Of a stretch of 7,494 nucleotides of DNA, positions 1 to 6,777 are shown one piece after another. Source of the DNA: an uncultured Roseburia sp. (GTDB lineage: Bacteria; Bacillota; Clostridia; Lachnospirales; Lachnospiraceae); the NCBI GenBank assembly GCA_947070915.1, contig CAMTDY010000134.1, positions 1-7,494 on the forward strand, read 5' to 3'. Numbering within the stretch: the stretch's first letter is position 1; every line of letters begins with the position of its first letter. The notes beneath the pieces were generated by a model, which saw only the letters and a list, made by a program, of their open reading frames with translations, did not search any database and was not told the DNA's origin. Position numbers and translations under genes: made by a program.

Positions 1-54
1 AAAGAATGGCTGCAAAATTTTTTACAGGGAAAGGTGGCAGAAATGACAATAAAA

Positions 55-63
55 TGCTATAAT
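55..63 (+). promoter_or_regulatory. Extended -10 promoter of the GDPD gene
   Basis: TGCTATAAT combines a consensus -10 hexamer (58-63) with an upstream TGn extension. No good -35 hexamer lies 16-18 bases upstream, which extended -10 promoters can tolerate. The start of transcription would fall near 70, giving a leader of about 83 bases before the ATG at 153. This is a motif-based prediction. Confidence 0.5.
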
Positions 64-137
64 TATAAAGTATGCTTTCTGCATAACATCTTTAAGCGAT
101 GCCAGTGACGGGATCCGTTGCGATTTTTCGTATTGTC

Positions 138-145
138 AGGAGAGG
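138..145 (+). promoter_or_regulatory. Ribosome binding site that fixes the GDPD start
   Basis: AGGAGAGG sits seven bases before the ATG at 153. The alternative upstream ATG at 99 has no purine-rich site and would add 18 residues ahead of the signal peptide, so 153 is preferred. A second in-frame ATG at 159 is less well spaced. Confidence 0.75.
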
Positions 146-152
146 AAGAGAA

Positions 153-1766
153 ATGAGAATGAATTGGAAAAATATAATACGGGCGGGGATTGCAGTGGCA
201 GTTTCCGGATTTTTGCTGTCGGGAATGCATGCTGCCGAATCTGAGGCGAAGACGAAAAAGATATCTTCTGTAAAATTTAAGAGTTCCGGGAAATATCTGC
301 TTATCAATAAACGGGAAAAGAAAAAGATAACGGTAAAGATTAAGCCTAAAAAAGGTGCGGATAAAAAATTAAAGTGGAGCAGTTCCAGAAAAAAAGTGGT
401 CTCGGTAAATCAAAAGGGAGTGATCCGTGGGAAAAAATATGGAAAAGCCACGATCACAGCCAGGGCAAAGGATGGTTCTGGCAAATTTGCAAAACTGCAG
501 GTACGCGTGGGAAAAAAGGTGAATAAGGTAAATATACAGGGAAGTGCCATGGATCTGGATGTGGGTTCATCCGCCAGCCTTGGAACGAAAGTCTCCCCTT
601 CCCAGGCTACGATCAAAAAAGTTGAGTACCGCACTTCCAATAAAAGCGCGGCCACGGTGTCCAAAACGGGAATCGTCTATGGAAAGTCCAAAGGAACAGC
701 GACGATCACAGCCTACAGTACAGACGGTTCCGGCAAGAAGGCCTCCTGCCGGGTAAACGTGCGGGTTCCATCCCAGTCCGTGCGTCTGAATGCAGAGGGG
801 AAGATCCAGCTGGAAGCGGGAAAGACGGTGACCATCAATGCCTCTGTACAGCCTTCCAATGCCTCTAACCGCAATGTCCGCTACAGCAGTTCAGATCCGG
901 CAGTGGCGAAGGTGTCCCAGCTGGGGGTGGTCACAGGAGTAAACACAGGAACAACGACGATCCGGGTAGATGCAGCGGATGGCAGAGCTTCGGCTGCGGT
1001 AGAAGTGGAGGTATTTAAGGTGGAACTTCAGAACGAAAAATTGATCGCACACCGGGGGTATAGTTCGGAGGCCCCGGAAAATACGACAGTGGCATTTGAG
1101 CTGGCAGTCCAGAATGGATTTTATGGGGTTGAATGCGATCTGAGAAAGACTTATGATGGAAATTTTGTGATCATGCACGATGCGGATCTGAACCGGATGT
1201 GCGGATATAATCTGGATATCTCGAATCTGGATCTGCAGCAGCTGAAAAAATTTAAGATCACCGGGGGACGAAATATTTCCCTGTATCCGGATCTGACAGT
1301 GCCCACGCTGGAAGAGTACCTGGAAATTTTATCTGAAAGCAGCACGGTGCATCCCTTTATCGAGCTTAAGGTAGAATATACGGAAAAGGAACTCAAAGAG
1401 ATCGTAAGTCAGGTTAAAAAGAAAGGTCTGCTGGAACGCACTTACTTTATCAGCGTGCATAAGTCCAATCTTCTCGCCTTGAAAAAGATCGAAGGGGTAT
1501 TCAAAGAAGGTCTTCAGTATGTATATGGGGCAGAAAGTGACAATAAGCTTGAGCCGGTCAGCAGCGATGTTATCAACTGGTGTATCGAGAACCAGATTGA
1601 CCTGGATGCCAGGCATACACTTCTCACTGCCTCGGATGTGTCACTTCTTCATGACAATGGGCGGAAAGTAAATGTGTGGACTGTAAATTCCGTCTCCCGG
1701 GCCTGTGAACTTGTCAAGGATTTCAGTGTGGATATGCTTACTACGGAATATTTGCTCAAATCATAA
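153..1766 (+). CDS. Secreted Big_2-repeat glycerophosphodiester phosphodiesterase
   Basis: This 537-residue exoprotein should hydrolyse glycerophosphodiesters to glycerol 3-phosphate and an alcohol, outside the membrane. It begins with a signal peptide (basic N-terminus, hydrophobic core 11-24, likely cleavage after Ala28 or Ala32). Three bacterial Ig-like Big_2 repeats follow at roughly 36-122, 123-206 and 207-289, each with the S-x-V-x-V/G-V-x-x-G-x-x-x-G-T-A/T-x-I signature. The GDPD domain covers about 297-534. Its expected residues are present: His300-Arg301-Gly302, Glu309-Asn310-Thr311, the metal ligands Glu327 and Asp329, His342-Asp343, Glu404 and Lys406, and a late VNVWTVN strand. The first repeat region is extremely basic. 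No LPXTG, SLH domain or C-terminal membrane helix is seen, so the anchor is unclear. The natural substrate could be deacylated phospholipid or a teichoic-acid-like polymer; the sequence does not decide. It has its own promoter and terminator. Confidence 0.93.
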   Translation: MRMNWKNIIRAGIAVAVSGFLLSGMHAAESEAKTKKISSVKFKSSGKYLLINKREKKKITVKIKPKKGADKKLKWSSSRKKVVSVNQKGVIRGKKYGKATITARAKDGSGKFAKLQVRVGKKVNKVNIQGSAMDLDVGSSASLGTKVSPSQATIKKVEYRTSNKSAATVSKTGIVYGKSKGTATITAYSTDGSGKKASCRVNVRVPSQSVRLNAEGKIQLEAGKTVTINASVQPSNASNRNVRYSSSDPAVAKVSQLGVVTGVNTGTTTIRVDAADGRASAAVEVEVFKVELQNEKLIAHRGYSSEAPENTTVAFELAVQNGFYGVECDLRKTYDGNFVIMHDADLNRMCGYNLDISNLDLQQLKKFKITGGRNISLYPDLTVPTLEEYLEILSESSTVHPFIELKVEYTEKELKEIVSQVKKKGLLERTYFISVHKSNLLALKKIEGVFKEGLQYVYGAESDNKLEPVSSDVINWCIENQIDLDARHTLLTASDVSLLHDNGRKVNVWTVNSVSRACELVKDFSVDMLTTEYLLKS

Positions 1767-1770
1767 AAAG

Positions 1771-1831
1771 AAAAAAATTTCCCCCTGGACAGCTGTGATT
1801 TCTGACGGCCGCGCCAGGTGGAAATTTTTTT
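1771..1831 (+). terminator. Long-stem intrinsic terminator after the GDPD gene
   Basis: AAAAAAATTTCCCCCTGG (1771-1788) pairs with CCAGGTGGAAATTTTTTT (1814-1831) over 18 positions with a single mismatch, around a 25-base loop. The A tract on one side and the T tract on the other would let it work in both directions. It begins five bases after the stop codon and separates the GDPD gene from the next promoter. Confidence 0.85.
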
Positions 1832-1842
1832 AAAATTAGATA

Positions 1843-1871
1843 TTGACCATTAGTCATTTTTGTGCTACACT
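1843..1871 (+). promoter_or_regulatory. Promoter of the MMPL-heptad protein-TetR operon
   Basis: TTGACC (1843-1848) and TACACT (1866-1871) are separated by 17 bases, and TGC just before the -10 makes it an extended -10 promoter. Transcription would start near 1878. The -35 hexamer overlaps one copy of the inverted operator and the other copy lies just downstream of the start, so bound repressor would directly occlude RNA polymerase. Confidence 0.75.
1844..1856. promoter_or_regulatory. TetR-type operator, upstream copy (O1)
   Basis: TGACCATTAGTCA is a 13-base imperfect palindrome of the form TGAC-N5-GTCA, overlapping the -35 hexamer. With four following T residues it forms the left arm (1844-1860) of a perfect 17-base inverted repeat whose right arm is 1885-1901. 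Repressor binding by the operon's own TetR protein is inferred from position and symmetry. Confidence 0.7.
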
Positions 1872-1888
1872 AAGTGCGTAGATTAAAA

Positions 1889-1901
1889 TGACTAATGGTC
1901 A
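1889..1901. promoter_or_regulatory. TetR-type operator, downstream copy (O2)
   Basis: TGACTAATGGTCA is the exact reverse complement of the upstream copy and is itself of the form TGAC-N5-GTCA. It falls about 11-23 bases after the predicted transcription start. The two operator centres are 45 bases apart, a little over four helical turns, so two repressor dimers could sit on similar faces of the DNA. Confidence 0.7.
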
Positions 1902-1923
1902 TTTTTATGGAAAAGCATTAAAA

Positions 1924-1930
1924 AAGGAGG
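1924..1930 (+). promoter_or_regulatory. Ribosome binding site that fixes the MMPL start
   Basis: AAGGAGG lies eight bases before the ATG at 1939. The upstream in-frame ATG at 1888 is inside the operator region, has no ribosome site and would add 17 unlikely residues, so 1939 is taken as the start. Confidence 0.85.
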
Positions 1931-1938
1931 CAATAAGT

Positions 1939-4014
1939 ATGAATAAGTTTGGCAAATTTGTTACGAGACACAAATATATCATACTTATCATCGGTGTTCT
2001 GCTCCTCATTCCGTCCGTGATCGGAATGAGCATGACGAGAGTAAACTATGATGTTCTCAGTTACCTTCCCAACACACTGGAGACGGTGGAAGGACAGGAT
2101 ATCATGGTAGATGAGTTCGGCATGGGAGCATTTTCCATGATCGTGGTAGAACACATGGAAAACAAAGATGTGGTGAAACTTAAGGAAAAACTCCAGGATG
2201 TGGATCATGTGGAAAAGATCATCTGGTATGATTCTGTGGCGGATATCTCACTGCCCACAGAGATGCTGCCGGGAGATCTGAAAGAAGCACTATTTAACGG
2301 TGACGCCACTATGATGATCGCTCTGTTTGACGATACCACATCGTCAGATGATACCATGGAAGCGGTCACAGAGATGAGAGAGATCGTGAAAGACCAGGCA
2401 TTTATCAGCGGAATGTCCGGCGTGGTGACAGACATCAAGAATCTGGCACTGGCTGAGATGCCCATCTATGTGGTGATCGCGGCGACATTGTCACTGCTGG
2501 TACTTCTGCTGACGATGGAATCCCTCGTTACCCCTGTAATCTTTCTTCTCGGCATCGGGGTTTCCATTCTTTATAATCTGGGGAGCAATATTTTCCTCGG
2601 AGAGATTTCTTATATTACAGAGGCACTGACGGCGGTGCTGCAGCTGGGAGTGACGATGGATTATTCCATCTTCCTGCTGGAGAGCTATCAGGCAAATAAG
2701 ATCCGGTTCGAGGGGGACAAAGACCGCGCCATGGCACATGCCATCGGAAATACCTTTAAGTCTGTGGTCGGAAGTTCCGTGACAACGGTAGCCGGTTTTG
2801 TGGCCCTCTGTTTTATGACCTTTGCTTTGGGCAAGGATCTTGGAATCGTGATGGCAAAGGGAGTTGTGATCGGAGTGATCGCCTGTGTGACTCTGCTGCC
2901 CTCTATGATCCTTATTTTTGACAAGTGGATCGAAAAAACTACCCACAAAAATATTTTCCCGAAATTTGAGAGAACGAGTAAATTTATATCCAAACATTAT
3001 ATCGTGGCGCTGATTATTTTTGCCGCTGCATTTTATCCGGCATTTTATGGGAATCATAACATTGAGGTTTATTATAATATTGACAGTTCCCTGCCCCAGA
3101 CACTGGATTCGGCAGTTGCCAATAAGAAGCTGGAAGAGAAATTTAATATGAATAATATGCACGTGCTTCTTCTGAAAAACGGTCTGTCGGTGAAAGAAAA
3201 GAACGACATGCGGGAAGAGATCGAAAAGGTGGATGGAGTCAAATGGATGCTGGGGATCAATTCCTTTGTAGGGGCCAGCGTTCCCGATGACATGATCCCC
3301 GCCAAATACAGGGATATGCTGATGAGCGATAACTATGAGCTGCAGTTTATCTGTTCCAATTATAAAACGGCGACGGATGAGGTGAATGACCAGATCTCCA
3401 AGATCAATGATATTGTGAAAAAACACAGCGAGGAGTCCATGGTGATCGGAGAGGCGCCGCTGACGAAGGACCTGGCGGATGTGACGGATGTGGATCTTGC
3501 CAGTGTCAATTATATTTCCATCGCGGCGATCTTCCTCATCATATTGCTGGTGTTCAAATCTATTTCGCTTCCGGTGATCCTCGTCAGCGTGATCGAGTTC
3601 GCTATCTTTGTCAATATGTCCTTTGCTTATTACAGCAATACCAGCCTGCCCTTTGTAGCAAGTATCGTCATCGGGACGATCCAGCTGGGGGCTACCGTGG
3701 ACTATGCGATCCTGATGACCACCCGCTATCACAAGGAACGGGTGGTAAACCGGAAGACAAAAAAGGAAGCAGTGGCAATCGCCCACAGAACTTCCATCAA
3801 GTCCATCATCATAAGCGGAATCAGTTTTTTTGCTTCTACTTTTGGCGTGTGTGTATATTCCAGCATTGATATGATCAGTTCCATCACGACGCTGCTGGCG
3901 AGGGGGGCGGTGATCAGTACTTTAGTGGTGATCTGTATCCTGCCAGCCATGCTGACATTGCTTGACAAGGTGATCTGTAAGACCACCTGGGATATGAGAA
4001 AAATAGATTATTAA
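1939..4014 (+). CDS. MMPL/RND-superfamily membrane transporter
   Basis: This 691-residue protein has the duplicated topology of MMPL (RND-superfamily) exporters, which use the proton gradient to move lipids or other hydrophobic compounds. Helix 1 (about 14-34) precedes an extracytoplasmic domain (35-170). Helices 2-6 lie at about 174-193, 198-218, 228-250, 275-298 and 300-326. Helix 7 (354-372) precedes a second outer domain (373-520), and helices 8-12 fill 523-682. The two halves carry matching Gly-x-Thr-x-Asp-Tyr motifs in helices 4 and 10 (Asp241-Tyr242 and Asp588-Tyr589), the pair placed where MmpL3-type pumps have their proton-relay residues. The length is normal for the family and no frameshift is seen. 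It is first in an operon with a secreted heptad-repeat protein and a TetR regulator. The substrate cannot be read from sequence; lipid, glycolipid or amphiphilic drug export is possible. Confidence 0.92.
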   Translation: MNKFGKFVTRHKYIILIIGVLLLIPSVIGMSMTRVNYDVLSYLPNTLETVEGQDIMVDEFGMGAFSMIVVEHMENKDVVKLKEKLQDVDHVEKIIWYDSVADISLPTEMLPGDLKEALFNGDATMMIALFDDTTSSDDTMEAVTEMREIVKDQAFISGMSGVVTDIKNLALAEMPIYVVIAATLSLLVLLLTMESLVTPVIFLLGIGVSILYNLGSNIFLGEISYITEALTAVLQLGVTMDYSIFLLESYQANKIRFEGDKDRAMAHAIGNTFKSVVGSSVTTVAGFVALCFMTFALGKDLGIVMAKGVVIGVIACVTLLPSMILIFDKWIEKTTHKNIFPKFERTSKFISKHYIVALIIFAAAFYPAFYGNHNIEVYYNIDSSLPQTLDSAVANKKLEEKFNMNNMHVLLLKNGLSVKEKNDMREEIEKVDGVKWMLGINSFVGASVPDDMIPAKYRDMLMSDNYELQFICSNYKTATDEVNDQISKINDIVKKHSEESMVIGEAPLTKDLADVTDVDLASVNYISIAAIFLIILLVFKSISLPVILVSVIEFAIFVNMSFAYYSNTSLPFVASIVIGTIQLGATVDYAILMTTRYHKERVVNRKTKKEAVAIAHRTSIKSIIISGISFFASTFGVCVYSSIDMISSITTLLARGAVISTLVVICILPAMLTLLDKVICKTTWDMRKIDY

Positions 4015-4037
4015 GATAATAGAAAGGAAGATGTGTT

Positions 4038-6023
4038 ATGAATCGAAATCGTAAATTAAGCCGGGTAGGGAAAACAATCGTATCAGGTCTTGTAGTGACC
4101 AGCCTGGTTCTGGGAAATGGTTCCATGATCCAGGCAGAGAAGGTGACCAAAGAAGAATCCGTCTATGTTAATGCCGATGCCGATGGGGATGCGGAGAAGA
4201 TCACCGTATCGGACTGGTTGAAAAATGCGGGAATAAATGGTACATTAAAAGATAAGTCAGAATTGAAGGATATCACCAATGTAAAGGGGGATGAGACCTT
4301 TGAACAGAGTGGGGACGGGGTGAACTGGAATGCCGGCGCCCAGGATATTTATTATCAGGGCACGACGGATAAGGAGCTGCCGGTGAGTGTAAAGTTGGTC
4401 TACGAACTGGATGGCAAGGAGATTTTACCGGAGGAACTGCCGGAAAAAAGCGGCGCCCTGAAGATCCGGGTGTCCTATACCAACCATTCCAGAGTGACAA
4501 AGACCATAGACGGAAAGAAACAGAAGATGTATACCCCATTCTTTATGGCGACGGGCCTGATCCTGCCCACGGATAAATTTACCAATGTAGAAGTGGACGG
4601 TGGCAAGGTTATTAACGAGGGTTCCAACAATATTGTTGTAGGTTTTGGCGTTCCCGGTATGGCAGAGAGCCTGGATGTCAGCGGTGAGCTGGCGGAGAAA
4701 TTCCAGGAGGAATTTACTGTATCGGCGGATGTAAAAGATTTTTCCATTGGGAACACCTTTACCTATGCCAGCGCCAGCCTTTTGTCAGACCTTGATCTGG
4801 AGGACAGCGATACCTTTGAAGAGCTGGAGGAAAAACTGGAGACGTTGACAGAGGCCTCTGAGGAACTGGTAGATGGGACCGATTCCCTGTCCAACGGCAT
4901 CGAGGAGCTGGAGAAAAAATTTGATGAATATGCCAAAGGGGAAAAGGATTTAAATAAGGGGATCAACACCCTGGCAAAGAGTGGGAAGAAGCTGGAGAAG
5001 GGAGTCAAAGAGTATGTGAGCGGCGTGAATGATCTGGCAGAGGGAACTTCTTCCTATGTAAATGGGGCAAAGCAGATCACCGATGGCAATAAGCAGCTGT
5101 ATCAGGCGGTGAAGGATATGCCTGGCAGTTATAAACAATTCTCAGAGGGGATCAAGCAGTATACTACAGCAGTAGATACACTTGGGGAGAAGAAGACGGG
5201 AGATGCCCTGAAAGCTGGTGCCGCCAGCGTGGCTTCCGGCATTTCTACCCTTCATACCAATCTTTCTACACTGGAGAGCACCTATGACAATTATGACCAG
5301 CTGGTGAAAGGAATCCAGGCACAGGCGGCGCAGTGCAGCGACGAGGTGCAGAAACAGACCCTGCTGGCTTATGCCGAAAAATTAAAAGAGCTGTCTGAGG
5401 GGCAGAAGAACAGTGTGTCAGCGCTGGTAAAGGCTACCGGTGAGGAAAGTGATCTGAAAAAGGGCGCCGACCAGGTATCTGGCGGAGTGAAACAGATGGT
5501 TGAGGGGGCGCAGGCGATCTCCGGCAAATCTGCTTCTCTGCGGGGAGCGGACGGAAAGATGAGCTCCAGTGTCAGTGCCCTGACGGCAAATATCGAGAAA
5601 CTGAAAAATGGAAGTGACAAACTGAGCCAGAATGACCGGAAACTGCTGGCAGGGGCGAAGAAGCTTCTGAAAGCAGGGAAGTCCGTAAAAAAAGGAAGCC
5701 GGCAGCTGATCTCCGGTGCCGGGGAACTGAAAAAAGGAAGCCGGAAGCTGGATAAAGCGACGGGGCAGGTCTCTGACGGGATCGGTAAATTGGGAGATGG
5801 TTCCCAGGAGCTTCTCGATGGCATGAAGAAGTTCGACAGAGAGGGTATCCAGGAGATCAACAGAATTTACGAAGATGATTTTGAAGGACTGAAAGACCGG
5901 CTTTCTGCTTTGCTGGATATCTCCGGGGAATACACGAACTTTACCGGTATTGGTGATGGAATGGACGGGGAAGTGAAATTCATCATTGAGACAGAAGAGA
6001 TCGGCAATGAGAAAGAGGAGTAA
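4038..6023 (+). CDS. Secreted xxxLxxG heptad-repeat protein, putative MMPL partner
   Basis: This 661-residue protein has a signal peptide (basic residues 3-12, hydrophobic 13-26, likely cleavage after Gln-Ala33). A domain of about 34-260, which I do not recognise as a named fold, contains an acidic DADGDAE stretch near its start followed by VSDWL. The rest is largely coiled coil with x-x-x-Leu-x-x-Gly heptads: a first block at about 277-353 (LVDG, LSNG, YAKG, LNKG, LEKG, YVSG, LAEG, YVNG, ITDG), a helical middle with two Cys-poor linkers, and a second block at about 473-597. The family is known from YhgE/Pip proteins and from repeats inside some MMPL transporters. Unlike YhgE/Pip, no membrane helix is visible after the signal peptide and no sortase motif is present. 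It starts 23 bases after the MMPL stop behind an AAAGGAAG ribosome site, so it is probably an extracytoplasmic component of the same system. That role is an inference. Confidence 0.88.
   Translation: MNRNRKLSRVGKTIVSGLVVTSLVLGNGSMIQAEKVTKEESVYVNADADGDAEKITVSDWLKNAGINGTLKDKSELKDITNVKGDETFEQSGDGVNWNAGAQDIYYQGTTDKELPVSVKLVYELDGKEILPEELPEKSGALKIRVSYTNHSRVTKTIDGKKQKMYTPFFMATGLILPTDKFTNVEVDGGKVINEGSNNIVVGFGVPGMAESLDVSGELAEKFQEEFTVSADVKDFSIGNTFTYASASLLSDLDLEDSDTFEELEEKLETLTEASEELVDGTDSLSNGIEELEKKFDEYAKGEKDLNKGINTLAKSGKKLEKGVKEYVSGVNDLAEGTSSYVNGAKQITDGNKQLYQAVKDMPGSYKQFSEGIKQYTTAVDTLGEKKTGDALKAGAASVASGISTLHTNLSTLESTYDNYDQLVKGIQAQAAQCSDEVQKQTLLAYAEKLKELSEGQKNSVSALVKATGEESDLKKGADQVSGGVKQMVEGAQAISGKSASLRGADGKMSSSVSALTANIEKLKNGSDKLSQNDRKLLAGAKKLLKAGKSVKKGSRQLISGAGELKKGSRKLDKATGQVSDGIGKLGDGSQELLDGMKKFDREGIQEINRIYEDDFEGLKDRLSALLDISGEYTNFTGIGDGMDGEVKFIIETEEIGNEKEE
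5688..5744 (+). repeat. Two-heptad tandem duplication in the heptad-repeat gene
   Basis: AAAAAAGGAAGCCGG occurs at 5688-5702 and again at 5730-5744, offset by 42 bases, which is exactly two heptads. It encodes K-K-G-S-R in both copies, continuing with QL and KL. The offset keeps frame and coiled-coil register, so this looks like a recent internal duplication of the repeat unit. Confidence 0.7.
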
Positions 6024-6050
6024 CAGATACCGCCAGAAGGAGATGGAACC

Positions 6051-6656
6051 ATGGGAAAATTAGACGAAAAGAAAAAACAAAAGAGAGAGGCGCTGCTGAC
6101 AGCAGCCTATGACCTGTTCACCTCCCAGGGGATCTTTGATACCTCCATCTCGGATATTGTCAAACAGGCGGAGATGGCAAAGGGAACATTTTACCTTTAT
6201 TTTAAGGATAAATTCGATATCCGCACCGCCCTGATCACGGAAAAGGCTGGAAAGCTCTTTTCTGTGGTCCGGGAGAAGATGCGGGATAAGAGGGCGGACA
6301 GTCTGGAAGAGACGGTGATCCAGCTGGTGGACATCATCATTGACGAGCTGGATGCCGACAAGCGGATGCTGGAGTTTATATCCAAAAATCTCCAATGGGG
6401 TCTCTTCCACAAGGTGATCCTGGAGGGAGGCAACGAGGTTTCCGACAGCTTCTATGACTGGTATACCGAATTGATCCAGAGCTCCGGAAGAACTTTCCGG
6501 AACCATGAGCTTATGATCTATATGATCGTGGAGCTGGTAAATTCCACCTGCTACAATGTGATCCTTTATCAGGAGCCTGTGGGACTGGATGAATTGAAAG
6601 AGGAACTGGCCCACCTGATCCCGGTTATCATCCGGAATCAGGAAGTGGATGCCTAG
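6051..6656 (+). CDS. TetR/AcrR-family transcriptional repressor
   Basis: This 201-residue protein has a TetR_N DNA-binding domain at about residues 12-56. The hallmark order is ALLTAAYDLF, an S-I-S-D-I-V helix, then A-K-G-T-F-Y-x-Y-F-x-D-K at 43-54. Residues 60-195 are mostly helical and should form the dimer and ligand pocket; they are too divergent for a ligand to be named. A strong AAGGAG ribosome site is placed well before the ATG, and the gene starts 27 bases after the heptad-repeat gene, so it is the third gene of the operon. Cotranscription with the pump and the paired TGAC-N5-GTCA sites at the operon promoter indicate autoregulation. Induction by a substrate of the pump is usual for this arrangement but is inferred here. 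Confidence 0.93.
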   Translation: MGKLDEKKKQKREALLTAAYDLFTSQGIFDTSISDIVKQAEMAKGTFYLYFKDKFDIRTALITEKAGKLFSVVREKMRDKRADSLEETVIQLVDIIIDELDADKRMLEFISKNLQWGLFHKVILEGGNEVSDSFYDWYTELIQSSGRTFRNHELMIYMIVELVNSTCYNVILYQEPVGLDELKEELAHLIPVIIRNQEVDA

Positions 6657-6662
6657 GGTTTG

Positions 6663-6691
6663 TTGACTTTTTTCACCGGATGGCTTATACT
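6663..6691 (+). promoter_or_regulatory. Promoter of the downstream membrane-protein gene
   Basis: TTGACT (6663-6668) and TATACT (6686-6691) are separated by 17 bases, close to the vegetative consensus. The hexamers start only seven bases after the TetR stop. Transcription would begin near 6698 and leave a leader of about 80 bases before the ATG at 6778. No copy of the TGAC-N5-GTCA operator is seen here, so this gene is probably outside the TetR control. Confidence 0.75.
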
Positions 6692-6777
6692 GTGACATAT
6701 GATATCTTACGTATGGAGCCGCCCAGGCAGGAAGATGCCGGCAGTGCCTCCGGGAGAAGAAAGGTCAGGTAGAAATA

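Noticed and set aside
1..108. Possible tail of an upstream gene: + frame 1 is open from the edge to a TGA at 106-108
   Set aside because: All three frames are short here, no domain can be recognised, and this frame would run through the likely promoter at 55-63. The data are too little to call a gene.
99..152. Longer N-terminus for the GDPD protein from the ATG at 99
   Set aside because: No ribosome site, and it would bury the signal peptide behind 18 extra residues.
2491..3786. A 431-codon open frame on the - strand opposite the MMPL gene
   Set aside because: Its product is rich in His, Asp and Ile with no recognisable domain and no ribosome site, and it is fully antisense to a clear 12-helix transporter. 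It is a codon-bias shadow.
6628..6681. CATCCGG/CCGGATG inverted repeat spanning the end of the TetR gene, considered as a terminator
   Set aside because: A seven-base stem with a loop of about 40 bases and no T tract after it. It also overlaps the next promoter. I see no convincing terminator after the TetR gene.
6060..6698. A 212-codon - strand frame opposite the TetR gene
   Set aside because: Low-complexity His/Gln/Leu-rich translation without motifs, opposite an unmistakable TetR domain.
6696..6715. Overlapping small palindromes CATATG and GATATC after the last promoter
   Set aside because: Six-base palindromes in AT-rich DNA are expected by chance, and they do not match the TGAC-N5-GTCA operators.
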